This document shows positions 46,218 through 55,853 of a stretch of 64,000 bases of DNA, one piece after another. Source of the stretch: Peribacillus simplex. Its GTDB lineage: Bacteria > Bacillota > Bacilli > Bacillales > DSM-1321. The notes below the pieces were generated by a model. The model searched no databases and had not been told where the DNA came from. It saw only the letters and a list, made by a program, of their open reading frames with translations. The DNA is taken from assembly GCF_001578185.1 (NCBI RefSeq), contig NZ_CP011008.1, positions 3,872,001 through 3,936,000 of the forward strand, in the 5' to 3' direction. Position numbers and translations under genes: made by a program. The stretch's first letter is position 1; each line of letters begins with the position of its first letter.

Positions 46218-47315
46218 ATGAATGAACGTTTGACAGAACTACAAAATTGGCTTCAGGCCAATGAGGTTGAAGCCGCATTACTTACATCCACAGAAAGCAT
46301 CTTCTATTTAAGCGGGTTCTTTAGTGATCCTCATGAAAGACTGCTTGCACTTGCCATTTTTGCAAATGCCGACCCATTCCTGGTCTGCCCGCAGATGGAA
46401 GTTCCGGATGCTAAACATGCTGGATGGAATGGGGATATCATTGGTTATACCGACATTGAAAATCCATGGGAAAAAGTTAAGCAAGCAGTGGTGAATCGCG
46501 GGTTAACCATAAAGAAAATGGCCATTGAAAAAGAGCATATGAATGTAGAGCGTTATGAAAAGGTCCAACATCACTTCGGAGCACCAAAGCTCGTTTCAGC
46601 AGAAGAAAAACTCCAAAGGATGCGAATGATCAAGTCGGAAGAGGAAATGGTCAAAATCCGTGAAGCATGCCGCCTTGCCGACTTTGCGATCGAAGTGGGT
46701 GTCAGCGAAATTCGTGAAGGTAAAACGGAAATGGAAATCCTTGCAGCGATAGAATTCGAACTGAAAAAGGCCGGAGTAAGCCAAATGTCATTCTCCACAA
46801 TGGTCCTGACTGGTAAAAATGGCGCTTCCCCACATGGCACACCTGGGAATACGAAGGTTCAGCGTGGCGATCTTGTCCTCTTTGACCTGGGGGTCGTTCA
46901 TGAAGGGTACTGCTCTGACATCACTAGAACGGTTGCTTACGGAGATATCAATGATAAACAGGCAGAGATATATGAAGCGGTACTTAATGCACAAGAAGCT
47001 GCCGTTACAGCCAGTAAACCGGGTGTATCCTGTTCCGAGATTGACCTGATTGCCAGAAACATCATCAGGAATAAAGGATACGGTGAATTCTTCCCGCACA
47101 GGCTCGGCCACGGACTTGGGATCAGCGTCCATGAATACCCATCCTTGACCGAAACGAATACCCTTGAACTTCAATCCGGAATGGTTTATACCATCGAACC
47201 GGGTATATATGTTCCAAATGTTGCAGGCGTCAGGATTGAAGATGATCTATTAATCACCGATACCGGCTGTGAGGTTTTGACCAAATATCCGAAGAGCCTG
47301 CAAATCATAAAATGA
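46218..47315 (+). CDS. Xaa-Pro dipeptidase/aminopeptidase (M24 family)
   Basis: A cytoplasmic metallopeptidase that cleaves peptides containing proline. The 365 residues comprise an N-terminal creatinase-like domain (about 1-130) and a pita-bread catalytic domain. The five metal ligands are visible: Asp in VLFDLGVVHEG, Asp in SDITRTVAYG, His in HRLGHGLGISVHEYP, Glu in VYTIEPGIYV, and Glu in GVRIEDDLLI. GGAGG precedes the ATG. I cannot separate PepQ-like from YkvY-like members without comparison, so no symbol is given. Confidence 0.93.
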   Translation: MNERLTELQNWLQANEVEAALLTSTESIFYLSGFFSDPHERLLALAIFANADPFLVCPQMEVPDAKHAGWNGDIIGYTDIENPWEKVKQAVVNRGLTIKKMAIEKEHMNVERYEKVQHHFGAPKLVSAEEKLQRMRMIKSEEEMVKIREACRLADFAIEVGVSEIREGKTEMEILAAIEFELKKAGVSQMSFSTMVLTGKNGASPHGTPGNTKVQRGDLVLFDLGVVHEGYCSDITRTVAYGDINDKQAEIYEAVLNAQEAAVTASKPGVSCSEIDLIARNIIRNKGYGEFFPHRLGHGLGISVHEYPSLTETNTLELQSGMVYTIEPGIYVPNVAGVRIEDDLLITDTGCEVLTKYPKSLQIIK

Positions 47316-47350
47316 TATGCATTGACCGTTTAATGTAACGAAACCCGGAT

Positions 47351-47377
47351 ACCCCCGTCCTCATTTAAGGCGGGGGT
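47351..47377 (+). terminator. Possible terminator after the M24 peptidase
   Basis: ACCCCCG pairs perfectly with CGGGGGT over a 13-base loop, about 35 bases after the stop. The following AACTATTAATCG has few Ts, so it is a weak terminator at best. Confidence 0.45.
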
Positions 47378-47402
47378 AACTATTAATCGAATTTCATTTC
47401 AA

Positions 47403-47737
47403 CTAATCGGTCCGCAGTTCAAACTTAACAGCTTGTTCATCGCCGTCAAACCAAATGACAAGCCGTTCACTATCTATACTTATTATTCCTCTCTCTCGGC
47501 ACCAAGGTAATAAACAACACTATCTTCCTCTTTGAAATATTCCGTTTCTGTTGGAGAACCTAAAAGCGTAATCACTTCTTCTTTTGTCTTTCCTATCAAT
47601 TCATGATCATTCAGTAAGTCATCAACCAGATATACTCTTCCTTCATCATCATTTAACCATCTTTCGGTGGTGAACCTTGATTCATATTCATTTACCCCTA
47701 AAATGACCACACAATAAAGCAGCAGAAGAAAGGCCAA
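47403..47737 (-). pseudogene. Frameshifted SmpA/OmlA-like small membrane protein
   Basis: The first frame gives a membrane helix, then VYLVDDLLNDHELIGKTKEE, LLGSPTETEYFKEED and VVYYLGAERE, and stops. The next frame continues with RGIISIDSERLVIWFD and KFELRTD, ending at 47403. Together they resemble a Bacillus family whose members read YYLGPERG.ISIDSEWLVIWF without a break. Removing one AG from the GAGAGAGAG run near 47490 restores one frame. So this is a recent dinucleotide-insertion frameshift or a sequencing error. The N-terminus is also unclear: the frame opens at TTG without a ribosome site and overlaps the next ORF upstream. Confidence 0.65.
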
Positions 47738-47945
47738 GGCTTGAAATGAAATAGATCAACGCATACAAAAGTACGTATAAATATAATGCATAGTTTAATA
47801 TTCTTGAAACACTCAAAGAAAAAACTCCCCTCTCACGCCCAGCCTTACCATAAATAAAATAATCAAGTAAATAAAAGACATAAGGGGTTTGGTTAAAGCA
47901 AAGCTTCTTATTCGGAATAACAGGTTCAACTTTTCTAGAACCCAT
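47688..47945 (-). CDS. Uncertain small membrane ORF upstream of the frameshifted gene
   Basis: This 85-residue frame contains NYALYLYVLLYALIYFISSLG, a membrane-helix-like segment, and overlaps the frameshifted gene by 50 bases in another frame. Its ATG has no recognisable ribosome binding site. It may be the N-terminal part of the same decayed gene, a separate small gene, or non-coding. I recognise no family. Confidence 0.35.
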   Translation of the reverse strand: MGSRKVEPVIPNKKLCFNQTPYVFYLLDYFIYGKAGRERGVFSLSVSRILNYALYLYVLLYALIYFISSLGLSSAALLCGHFRGK

Positions 47946-48066
47946 ATTGTTTCATGTTGCGATTTCTTGGGCACTGGCTAAAACATTCGCTAATTTGTTA
48001 CAATTGAAATAAGACAATCAGGTAAATAATAGTATAATAGGGATGAAATAGAAGGAGGAGATTCAC

Positions 48067-48522
48067 TTGAATAGTATAGATTATAAAAATATTCTAGTAG
48101 CAGTGGACGGTTCGGAAGAAGCAGAGTGGGCTTTAAAAAAGGCTATCTATTTAGCAAAACTCAGTGATGCGACCCTATGTCTTGCACATATTGTTGACAC
48201 AAGGAATTTCCCTACTATCGAAGCATATGATATGACTATCCGTGAACACTCTGAAACCTTTGCCAATGAGCTATTGGAAAAGTATAAAATGGAAGCCATT
48301 GCATCCGGGATTGCAAAAGTCCAAACAGAAGTGGCATATGGTTCTCCTAAAGTTCAAATTCCAAGGGATATTGCCAAAAAACATTCAATCGATTTAATTG
48401 TGTGCGGTGCAACTGGCCTTAATGCCGTCGAACGTTTCCTGATCGGCAGCGTGTCGGAAGGTATCGTTCGCCATTCAAACTGTGATGTAATTGTCGTCCG
48501 TACGAATAGTGATAAAAGATGA
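48067..48522 (+). CDS. Universal stress protein, UspA family
   Basis: The 151-residue protein has the Usp fold: NILVAVDGSEEAEWALKKAI at the N-terminus and the ATP-binding pattern GATGLNAVERFLIGSVSEGI (G-x2-G-x9-GS), then DVIVVR. The ATP-loop residues are present, so it probably binds nucleotide. It starts at TTG with AAGGAGGAG upstream; TATAAT lies at about 48035, with a weak -35. Monocistronic, followed by a strong bidirectional terminator shared with argH. Physiological role not readable. Confidence 0.92.
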   Translation: MNSIDYKNILVAVDGSEEAEWALKKAIYLAKLSDATLCLAHIVDTRNFPTIEAYDMTIREHSETFANELLEKYKMEAIASGIAKVQTEVAYGSPKVQIPRDIAKKHSIDLIVCGATGLNAVERFLIGSVSEGIVRHSNCDVIVVRTNSDKR

Positions 48523-48527
48523 TCATA

Positions 48528-48564
48528 AAAAAGCTCGTTCGCCAAATTGGTGAACGAGCTTTTT
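48528..48564. terminator. Bidirectional terminator between the usp gene and argH
   Basis: AAAAAGCTCGTTC (48528-48540) pairs perfectly with GAACGAGCTTTTT (48552-48564). It ends both the plus-strand usp transcript and argGH. Confidence 0.92.
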
Positions 48565-48569
48565 CACTG

Positions 48570-49949
48570 TTATTCACTTACCAGTTTTTCGGCTTTTTCA
48601 ATCGCCAGCAACACTTGGGCAAAACCTGTACCGCCCGCACTGTTACGGCGTTTAACGGCTTCGTAAGGATTTAATGCATCGTAAATATCATGTCCAAACA
48701 AATCGGAGGCTTCCTGGAATTGTTCAATGCTTAGGTCTACTAAATAGCAGCCATTCTGGACACAGAACAATACAAGTTTCCCGACCACCTCGTGTGCCTT
48801 ACGGAAAGGCATTCCCTTTGAAGCTAGGTAATCAGCTAATTCCGTCGCATTCGAGAAGTCATTTCTTGTTGCTTTTTCCATGACGTCCGTTTTCACTTTC
48901 ATTGTTGAAATCATGCCAGCAAATATTTTAAGTGAACCAACAATGGTCTTGACCGTATCGAAAACGCCTTCTTTATCTTCTTGCATATCTTTATTATAAG
49001 CAAGCGGCAATCCTTTCAATACAGTCAATAACCCCGTTAAATTCCCATAAACCCTTCCTGTTTTACCACGAATCAATTCTGCCATATCAGGGTTTTTCTT
49101 TTGCGGCATAATGCTGCTTCCCGTTGAAAACGCATCATCCAATTCAACGAATTGGAACTCCTGGCTTGACCATAGAATGATTTCTTCGCTGAAACGGGAT
49201 AAATGCATCATCATCGTCGCACTGTTGCTCATGAATTCAATAGCAAAGTCACGATCACTTACCGCATCAAGGCTGTTTTCATAAATCCCCTCAAACCCCA
49301 ATAGTTCGGCACTGAGGGCACGGTCAATCGGGAAAGTCGTCCCAGCTAGCGCCCCAGCACCCAATGGAGAAACATTAATTCTTTTGAAGCTCTCGGTGAA
49401 ACGCTGCTTATCACGCTCAAGCATCCAAAAATAAGCCATTAAATGGTGGGCAAATGAAATGGGCTGTGCCCGCTGTAAATGTGTATAACCTGGAATTAGT
49501 GTTTCCACATTTTTTTTGGCCTGTCCCAAAATCGCTTTTTGCAGATCATTGATGAGTTCCAGGATCACTTTTGTTTGGTTCCGCATATACAGATGAAGAT
49601 CTGTTGCAACTTGGTCATTACGGCTTCTGCCTGTATGAAGCTTTCCGCCCACTGGACCAATTTCGCTTATTAGCATACTTTCCAGGTTAAGATGGATATC
49701 CTCCATCTCAACCTTAAAAGTCAATTCACCCTTTTCAGCTTTTTCCTGTAAACTTTTCAGTCCTTCAATGATCTGGTCCGCATCTTCTTCAGGTAAAATG
49801 CTGCATTGCTTTAACATGGTTACATGGGCTAAGCTGCCTTGAATATCTTCAAGGACAAGTTCCTGGTCAAAGGAGATGGAAGCTCCAAACTCATCTACCC
49901 ATTCTTCGGCAGACTTGGTGAATCTCCCTCCCCAAAGCTTGCTGCTCAC
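48570..49949 (-). CDS. argH: Argininosuccinate lyase
   Basis: Last step of arginine synthesis, releasing arginine and fumarate. The 459 residues contain the superfamily signature [16 protein letters not shown] with the catalytic Ser. [17 protein letters not shown] and [17 protein letters not shown] are also present. It starts at GTG (49947-49949), overlapping the argG stop as GTGA, with AGGTG upstream, so argG-argH is coupled. Confidence 0.97.
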   Translation of the reverse strand: MSSKLWGGRFTKSAEEWVDEFGASISFDQELVLEDIQGSLAHVTMLKQCSILPEEDADQIIEGLKSLQEKAEKGELTFKVEMEDIHLNLESMLISEIGPVGGKLHTGRSRNDQVATDLHLYMRNQTKVILELINDLQKAILGQAKKNVETLIPGYTHLQRAQPISFAHHLMAYFWMLERDKQRFTESFKRINVSPLGAGALAGTTFPIDRALSAELLGFEGIYENSLDAVSDRDFAIEFMSNSATMMMHLSRFSEEIILWSSQEFQFVELDDAFSTGSSIMPQKKNPDMAELIRGKTGRVYGNLTGLLTVLKGLPLAYNKDMQEDKEGVFDTVKTIVGSLKIFAGMISTMKVKTDVMEKATRNDFSNATELADYLASKGMPFRKAHEVVGKLVLFCVQNGCYLVDLSIEQFQEASDLFGHDIYDALNPYEAVKRRNSAGGTGFAQVLLAIEKAEKLVSE

Positions 49950-51154
49950 ACTGTCACCTTCTTGTTATTGACCATGCTGTTCACTTTCGTTGGAAGTCCC
50001 CATAACTTAATGAACCCAACTGCTGCATCATGATCGAATTCGTCCGCTTTTGTATAAGTAGCCAGTTTTTCGTCATATAGAGAGTACTCGGATTTTCTTC
50101 CTTCAACAATCGCATGTCCTTTGAAAAGCTTCACACGGACTGTACCCGTTACATTTACTTGTGTTTCTTTAAGGAAAGCGGCCAATGCTTTTTGAAGCGG
50201 AGAGAACCAAAGGCCTTCATAAATCAATTCAGTCATTTTCTTCTCGATTACTGGTTTGAAGTGAGCCAATTCTTTTACAAGCGTGATATCTTCAAGCTCT
50301 TTATGTGCAGCAATTAATGTCATAGCACCTGGAGCTTCATATACTTCACGGGATTTGATTCCTACTAATCTATTTTCTACGTGATCGATACGTCCAACCC
50401 CGTGTTTACCGGCAATCTGATTCAATTCAACAATCAAGTCAGCCAATTTATAGTTTTTGTCATTCAATGTAACCGGTACACCTTGTTCAAAACCAATTTC
50501 AATGATGTCAGCAGTATCTGGCGTATTTTCAAGGCTTGTTGTCAGATCATAAGCCTCTTCTGGTGGAGCTGCCCATGGGTCTTCCAGGATTCCGCATTCG
50601 TTACTTCTTCCCCAAAGGTTTTGGTCGATCGAGAATGGACTTGCCAAGCCGATTGGAACAGGAATGCCATTTTTAGCTGCATATTCAATCTCCTCTTCAC
50701 GAGACCATTTCCAATCACGAACAGGTGCAAGAACTTCTAAATCAGGATTCAATGCCGAGATGGATACTTCGAAACGCACTTGGTCATTTCCTTTTCCCGT
50801 ACAACCGTGCGCAACGGCTACAGCGTTTTCCGCTTCAGCCACTTCCACTAATTTCTTAGCGATCAGCGGGCGTGATAGAGCTGAAACCAATGGATATTTC
50901 CCTTCATATAAAGTATGTGCCTGAAGAGCCGTTAATGCGAATTCATCAGCGAATTCGTCTTTCGCATCAATCACATATGAACTGACCGCACCAACAGTGA
51001 TTGCTTTTTCTTTAATGAAGTCCAAATCTTTCCCTTCACCGACATCCAAGCAGCATGCTACAACTTCGTACCCTTGATCTTGTAACCATTTAATTGCAAC
51101 GGAAGTATCCAAACCTCCGGAATATGCTAAAACAACTTTTTGATTTTTTCCCAT
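49946..51154 (-). CDS. argG: Argininosuccinate synthase
   Basis: Joins citrulline and aspartate using ATP. The 402 residues begin with the PP-loop [18 protein letters not shown] and contain [16 protein letters not shown] and the citrulline site region [13 protein letters not shown]. First gene of argG-argH. Two ARG boxes and a sigma-A promoter lie just upstream, so repression by ArgR/AhrC with arginine is expected. Confidence 0.97.
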   Translation of the reverse strand: MGKNQKVVLAYSGGLDTSVAIKWLQDQGYEVVACCLDVGEGKDLDFIKEKAITVGAVSSYVIDAKDEFADEFALTALQAHTLYEGKYPLVSALSRPLIAKKLVEVAEAENAVAVAHGCTGKGNDQVRFEVSISALNPDLEVLAPVRDWKWSREEEIEYAAKNGIPVPIGLASPFSIDQNLWGRSNECGILEDPWAAPPEEAYDLTTSLENTPDTADIIEIGFEQGVPVTLNDKNYKLADLIVELNQIAGKHGVGRIDHVENRLVGIKSREVYEAPGAMTLIAAHKELEDITLVKELAHFKPVIEKKMTELIYEGLWFSPLQKALAAFLKETQVNVTGTVRVKLFKGHAIVEGRKSEYSLYDEKLATYTKADEFDHDAAVGFIKLWGLPTKVNSMVNNKKVTV

Positions 51155-51173
51155 TTTAATCGTCCCTTTCGTG

Positions 51174-51207
51174 TGAATAAAAATTCACTCAATGTTATTT
51201 TTATTCA
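51174..51207. promoter_or_regulatory. Tandem ARG boxes at argGH
   Basis: TGAATAAAAATTCA (51174-51187) is a close match to the ARG-box consensus (WNTGAATWWWWATTCANW). TGTTATTTTTATTCA (51193-51207) is a second, weaker one. Their centres are about 20 bp apart, two helical turns, which suits an ArgR hexamer. They lie just downstream of the predicted transcript start. Confidence 0.75.
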
Positions 51208-51220
51208 ATCTATGATTAGT

Positions 51221-51249
51221 ACTTTATCATCTTTATAAACGGAATACAA
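51221..51249 (-). promoter_or_regulatory. Sigma-A promoter of argGH
   Basis: On the minus strand TTGTAT (51244-51249), 17 bases, TAAAGT (51221-51226). Confidence 0.65.
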
Positions 51250-51368
51250 GGGGTATTTTAAAGATTTAGCTAAATAATCCGTTAATAATTTGAGGGAATT
51301 CATACATTGGATGCTTTCGAAAGAATATAGTAAACTAAGAGTATGAAAAATCGAAAAGTGGTGGGAAT

Positions 51369-51683
51369 ATGAGAGAACTATTTACCTATGATGAACGGCT
51401 TGGCATCCCCATTCCTGATTTGAATCTGGAGTGGGATGAATATACAAAAGGCGAGCAGCAGCAAATACTCGTACAATGGGAGAATATCCGAGGGAGCATA
51501 CCGGACCGCATCAAGGAACTGGAATCCACCATTAACCGAAAGCAGTTTCAGCTCTCCGATGAAAGTAATTTCACCAAATCATGCCAGCTCAATTCCGAAA
51601 TTGCGGAACTTGCTTCCATCATCAATGATTTATGGCTTTGGTATCGCACCAATCAAGGCGTGAGTGAAAAGATGCATAATTAA
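51369..51683 (+). CDS. Conserved hypothetical protein, helical
   Basis: The 104-residue acidic, soluble protein starts MRELFTYDERLGIPIPDLNLEW. Its centre is probably helical (PDRIKELESTINRKQFQLSD, then ELASIINDLWLWYRTNQ). No catalytic motif or membrane helix. GTGGGAAT precedes the ATG. Divergent from argG and followed by a perfect bidirectional terminator, so it is a single-gene unit. A small ORF occupies this place in B. subtilis too, but I cannot confirm the match. Confidence 0.75.
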   Translation: MRELFTYDERLGIPIPDLNLEWDEYTKGEQQQILVQWENIRGSIPDRIKELESTINRKQFQLSDESNFTKSCQLNSEIAELASIINDLWLWYRTNQGVSEKMHN

Positions 51684-51693
51684 GGCCTATTCC

Positions 51694-51736
51694 ATGCAAA
51701 AAAAGCCACAGTTTAAAACTGTGGCTTTTTTTGCAT
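51694..51736. terminator. Bidirectional terminator between the hypothetical gene and moaB
   Basis: AAAAAAAGCCACAG pairs perfectly with CTGTGGCTTTTTTT over TTTAAAA, extended outward by ATGC/GCAT. Confidence 0.93.
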
Positions 51737-51741
51737 CCCTC

Positions 51742-52254
51742 TTATAAATCCTTCCGAAGCTCACCAACGACATGTCCCAATTCCGGGAGAATCAATTTAT
51801 TCATCGCAAGCCGAACCGCCCCCGTTGAACCCGGGGTGGAAAAAACCGCTTTGTTGTTCACGACCCCAGCAATCGCCCTCGATAGTATGGCTGCAGAACC
51901 GATATCCTCTTGAAAGCTGAGCATTCGGAAAATCTCGCCAAAACCCGGAATTTCCCTTGTCATCAATTCTTGAACCGCCTCGATCGTTACATCCCTATTG
52001 GCGATGCCCGTGCCACCGTTTGTTAATATGACATCCACCTTGCTGCTTTGGCTGCCAACTGTGACCGCAGCTTGAATCGCTTCCCTTTCATCCTTTACAA
52101 TTTCATATTCCGTCACTTCATGCCCATTCGATTTCAATAATTCCACCATCAGTGCCCCGCTTTTATCCGTTTCTTCATTACGCGTATCACTAACGGTTAT
52201 CACCATGCAGCGAATTTCCTCCGTGAAGCCTTCTTTATGATCCCTGACACTCAT
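51742..52254 (-). CDS. moaB: Molybdenum cofactor biosynthesis protein MoaB
   Basis: The MoaB/Mog family adenylylates molybdopterin before metal insertion. The 170 residues contain ITVSDTRNEETDKSG near the N-terminus, the motif VILTNGGTGIANRDVT, and FSTPGSTGAVRLAM near the C-terminus. It starts within the end of the EcsC-like gene (ATGA overlap). No other molybdopterin gene is in the window, as in B. subtilis, where moaB also stands alone here. Confidence 0.95.
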   Translation of the reverse strand: MSVRDHKEGFTEEIRCMVITVSDTRNEETDKSGALMVELLKSNGHEVTEYEIVKDEREAIQAAVTVGSQSSKVDVILTNGGTGIANRDVTIEAVQELMTREIPGFGEIFRMLSFQEDIGSAAILSRAIAGVVNNKAVFSTPGSTGAVRLAMNKLILPELGHVVGELRKDL

Positions 52255-53093
52255 TCTTCTTCAGCCTTCTTCTTCTGTAAATACCGATATTGATAGAACT
52301 TCTGCGCAAATTCACTGACATTCCGGGTCATTTGATAATTGGCCCCAGCCCCGATGGCCATGCTGATGAATGGAATGCCCCGAACCAATTTTTTTCGAAA
52401 GACAGTTATGGATATGGCTTTCAACAGCTGCTTCAACGGCTGTTCCATCCAGGTCGGATTTGTAAGTTCTTCGATTCCTAAATAAAAATAGTCATCATCC
52501 GCGTTCTGGACTTCCCGGATCAATTCTTCCCAGGCCATCCCTTGAAGTCTCTTTGGCATCGCTCCTGCATTGAATACCTTAAGGGCCATCATCATTTCAA
52601 AAGGCGTATTCACCTCAACACCATAAGACATCGCAATCAGCTGTACGATCCTGACATTGATGACCGTCATGGCCGGAATATCACTCCCTAACAGGAGCAG
52701 GCTACCAGATCCGCTTACACCGCCTTGTGCAAATGAATACAACCGATGCTTTGCGATATGCTGGTTGGCTATGTAATTCAACTGATCGATCGATAAGTGA
52801 TTCAAGTCATCCAGCGTTTCGATATCTTCCTTAAACAAGCGCGCAGATGCTAAAATCCGCTCTCTTGCATCTATTTGGATTTGTGAGCTCTGAACCATGG
52901 CATGCAAATGAAAAAGCCAAGTATCAAGCTTTTCAAAAAACTGTTGTTGGACGTTATCTGGAAGCAGCTCAAAACCCTGCTCTAACCATTTATCATACAA
53001 TGCTGACAAATCTTTTCGCTCATATTGATAAAGATTTTCCTGCCATTCACTAATTTCATTCCAAATTTTAATTTCCCGATTCGTGAATTCCAT
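52251..53093 (-). CDS. EcsC family protein
   Basis: The 280-residue protein matches the EcsC family in its Gly/Ala-rich centre (AQGGVSGSGSLLLLGSDIPAM), MSYGVEVNTPFEMMMAL and the C-terminal GIPFISMAIGAGANYQMT. EcsC-type proteins are membrane-associated and of unknown function. AGGAGG precedes the ATG. It overlaps moaB by four bases, so the two are co-expressed, though no functional link is known. Confidence 0.85.
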   Translation of the reverse strand: MEFTNREIKIWNEISEWQENLYQYERKDLSALYDKWLEQGFELLPDNVQQQFFEKLDTWLFHLHAMVQSSQIQIDARERILASARLFKEDIETLDDLNHLSIDQLNYIANQHIAKHRLYSFAQGGVSGSGSLLLLGSDIPAMTVINVRIVQLIAMSYGVEVNTPFEMMMALKVFNAGAMPKRLQGMAWEELIREVQNADDDYFYLGIEELTNPTWMEQPLKQLLKAISITVFRKKLVRGIPFISMAIGAGANYQMTRNVSEFAQKFYQYRYLQKKKAEEE

Positions 53094-53227
53094 GCATCAA
53101 GCCTCCTATGTACAGAATTGGTGGATTCTCCCTTAAGTATACCATAGAGGATGGCTTTTCAAGAAAGATGATGAGGGGCAAGAAGGTGCGATTGAGGGTG
53201 AAACCATTTGAATCAATGCTTTCATGG

Positions 53228-53260
53228 AAAAGATCCCTTACCAATAGATAAGGGATCTTT
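53228..53260 (-). terminator. ackA terminator
   Basis: AAAGATCCCTTA pairs perfectly with TAAGGGATCTTT over an 8-base loop, followed on the minus strand by TTTCC. It lies just after the ackA stop. Confidence 0.8.
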
Positions 53261-53268
53261 ATAAAAAA

Positions 53269-54471
53269 TCATGAAGTCATGTTTTCGCTAAAAGCCAATC
53301 TCATGGTATCCCTGACAATCATGATTTCTTCATTAGTGGGAATGACCATCACTTTCACGGGGGAATAAGGTGTATTGATGAAGGCTTCCTTACCCGAGGT
53401 ACGGTTGAGATCCTTATCCCAATATACCCCCATGAATTCAAGTCCCTCCAAGATTCGCCCCCTAATGGCTTGACTGTTTTCACCGATGCCCGCTGTAAAA
53501 ATGATGCCGTCCACACCCCCCATTTTAGCCGAATAGGAACCTATGTACTTGTGAATCCGATCTGCAAAAACTTCAAGTGCGAGTACAGCACGATCATTGC
53601 CTTTATCCGCTTCCACTTGTATATCGCGCAGGTCGCTGGAAAACCCGGAAAGGGCTAGAATGCCGCTTTTCTTATTCAGGACATCCAGCACTTCATCAGC
53701 CGTTTTTCCCGTCTTCTCCATGATATATGGAATCAGCGCAGGGTCGATGTTGCCTGAACGCGTCCCCATTGTAACACCGGCCAATGGTGTAAATCCCATT
53801 GATGTATCAATCGATTTACCGCCCTTTATGGCCGTAATGCTTGCACCATTCCCTAAATGGCAGGATAACAAGCGAAGCTGTTCGATTGGGCGGCCAATCA
53901 TTGCTGCAGCCCGCTGCGACACATATTTATGTGAAGTACCATGAAACCCATATTTCCTTATTCCATAGTTTTCATAATATTCAAAGGGTAAGCTGTACAA
54001 ATATGAATCTGCAGCCATCGTTTGATGAAAGGCAGTATCGAATACGGCAACAGCAGGAACATCAAGTATTTGCCTGAAGGCTTTGATTCCCGTGATATTG
54101 GCGGGATTATGAAGGGGTGCCAACTCGGAAAGCTTTTCGATTTCCTCTATTACTTCCACCGTAATCAAGACGGAGTCACTGAACACCTCACCACCATGCA
54201 CAACCCGATGCCCTACGCCATCTATCTCTTCAAAGGATTCAATGATGCGATGGTAAATCAGCTTTTTCAATAAAAGCCCTACTGCCACTTCATAGTTGGG
54301 TATATGCACCGTTTCAGATACCTTTTTGCCTTCGACGCTCAAAGTGAATGTGGAATTTTTCAAGCCAATCCTTTCTACAAGACCCTTTGTAATTACGTTT
54401 TCACTTGGCATCTCAAAAAGTTGAAACTTCAATGAAGAGCTGCCAGCATTAATAGCCATGATTTTTGACAT
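53269..54471 (-). CDS. ackA: Acetate kinase
   Basis: Makes ATP and acetate from acetyl phosphate during overflow metabolism. The 400 residues are the family size. Motifs: [29 protein letters not shown], the catalytic region [24 protein letters not shown] and [15 protein letters not shown] precedes the ATG. Monocistronic. A cre-like TGTATCCGCTCGCC (8 of 11 defined positions) lies at about 54552-54566 on the minus strand; CcpA activates ackA in B. subtilis, but the distance to a promoter is unclear here. Confidence 0.97.
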   Translation of the reverse strand: MSKIMAINAGSSSLKFQLFEMPSENVITKGLVERIGLKNSTFTLSVEGKKVSETVHIPNYEVAVGLLLKKLIYHRIIESFEEIDGVGHRVVHGGEVFSDSVLITVEVIEEIEKLSELAPLHNPANITGIKAFRQILDVPAVAVFDTAFHQTMAADSYLYSLPFEYYENYGIRKYGFHGTSHKYVSQRAAAMIGRPIEQLRLLSCHLGNGASITAIKGGKSIDTSMGFTPLAGVTMGTRSGNIDPALIPYIMEKTGKTADEVLDVLNKKSGILALSGFSSDLRDIQVEADKGNDRAVLALEVFADRIHKYIGSYSAKMGGVDGIIFTAGIGENSQAIRGRILEGLEFMGVYWDKDLNRTSGKEAFINTPYSPVKVMVIPTNEEIMIVRDTMRLAFSENMTS

Positions 54472-54593
54472 CCATCCTGCTCCTTTACTCTAAGCTAGTT
54501 CTTCCAATGATCATCTCAACGAAACATGCAGTGTATTGTACAATTTTATCATGGCGAGCGGATACAACCAAATAAAAACCAAAAATTAGGAAT

Positions 54594-54632
54594 AAAAAAA
54601 ATGAAAGCCAATGCCTGTGGCATCAGCTTTCA
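54594..54632 (-). terminator. ytxK terminator
   Basis: TGAAAGC pairs with GCTTTCA, with an inner TGCC/GGCA stem, followed on the minus strand by a run of eight Ts. It lies a few bases after the ytxK stop. Confidence 0.85.
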
Positions 54633-54636
54633 TTGA

Positions 54637-55623
54637 CTACTTTTCCTCTTTAAACCAATCATCCATCTGCTGCATGACAGAGCTTGTCGCTTCGAAATCC
54701 GATAACTTCGGAAGTTGTACGAGCAGTGCCTTCTTCGGAGCTTCGATACCCTCTTTTTTCTTTTGAAGGATCAGGATGCTTTTCGCAGCCGCTTCACTCT
54801 TAAACATGGAAAGCGGCAGTTGCACCATCCCTTGGATATGTGTATGCTTCTTCAGGAAATCATTGAGTTTCGGCGCTTCCTCCGAGACGAACAGGTTATT
54901 AGGGACAATGAAGAAAAGGTGTCCGCCATCCTTCACATGTTTAACACTTTGCTCAATAAACAAATGGTGTGCATATGAATGTCCATTATCGGCCTTCAAT
55001 TCATATTCAGCTGCACGCACATCATTCGGATAATAACCAATCGGCAAATCACTGACCACAACATCGGAAGGATCGATGAAAAGTGGCTCCAAGCTGTCCT
55101 GGTTGAAAAATTGCAGCGGATGTTCTTGCAGGTTGGCACCTGCATAAGCAAGCCTGATCAAGGTTTCATCAATCTCGACACCATATGATGCGATACTTTT
55201 ATCAGTAAGTTGATTCAAGATCGCAAATAGTAAATTCCCCGTTCCGACAGCTGGATCCAGCATGACCAATTCTTTTTGATCCTTGGTGAATTTACCGACT
55301 AAATAGCTGACGAACATGCCGACTGCATCCGGGGTCATATGATGATTCGGTTGGACGCTCTCCTGCATGCCTTTTAAAATAGCAAGCTGGTACGCTTTAC
55401 GAATTGCTTCCTTCTCATATTTCTCTGGTGAAAAATCTCCATAATGCTTAACTAACCTTTTCTTCGATACTTCACTGATTTCCTCCTGCAGGACTTTCCC
55501 CTGGAAGAAGTTCTCACCCGTTTCACCTAGGGCATCCAGATACGTACATGATAATTCACTTTGCAATATTTGGGCTGTTTCATCAAATTCATAAAATAAT
55601 TGTTCAACTGGGGTAGACTTCAC
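54637..55623 (-). CDS. ytxK: Class I SAM-dependent methyltransferase YtxK
   Basis: The 328-residue protein resembles N6-adenine DNA methylases of restriction systems. It has a helical N-terminal part (1-110), the SAM motif VMLDPAVGTGNLLFAIL, and an acidic motif II (SYGVEIDETLIRLA). The motif IV position reads VVSDLPIGYYP instead of the canonical NPPY/F, so adenine methylation is doubtful. It starts at GTG (55621-55623) with AGGAGG upstream. The ackA-ytxK-tpx arrangement matches B. subtilis. Substrate unknown. Confidence 0.88.
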   Translation of the reverse strand: MKSTPVEQLFYEFDETAQILQSELSCTYLDALGETGENFFQGKVLQEEISEVSKKRLVKHYGDFSPEKYEKEAIRKAYQLAILKGMQESVQPNHHMTPDAVGMFVSYLVGKFTKDQKELVMLDPAVGTGNLLFAILNQLTDKSIASYGVEIDETLIRLAYAGANLQEHPLQFFNQDSLEPLFIDPSDVVVSDLPIGYYPNDVRAAEYELKADNGHSYAHHLFIEQSVKHVKDGGHLFFIVPNNLFVSEEAPKLNDFLKKHTHIQGMVQLPLSMFKSEAAAKSILILQKKKEGIEAPKKALLVQLPKLSDFEATSSVMQQMDDWFKEEK

Positions 55624-55853
55624 TTATTAATTCCTCCTGTTTGCTTCTGTCCTTATTTTATAGGTAAGAAGAAAGAGATACAAGTCGTACGTCCTGCTTA
55701 ACATTCTTCGTTTGTTTAACGTACTGTTTTCCTATTTGAAAGTCCGTATATTTAGAATCGAGCCACTCTTTTTTAAAAGTTTTTAAAAATTGGTAAGTAA
55801 ATGGTAAATATGTTCATTTCGAGTGTAGATGACTAGGGGGAAGTGTTATTTGG

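Noticed and set aside
54552..54566. Cre-like site upstream of ackA
   Set aside because: Only 8 of 11 defined positions match and its distance from a credible promoter is unclear, so it is mentioned under ackA but not listed as a site.
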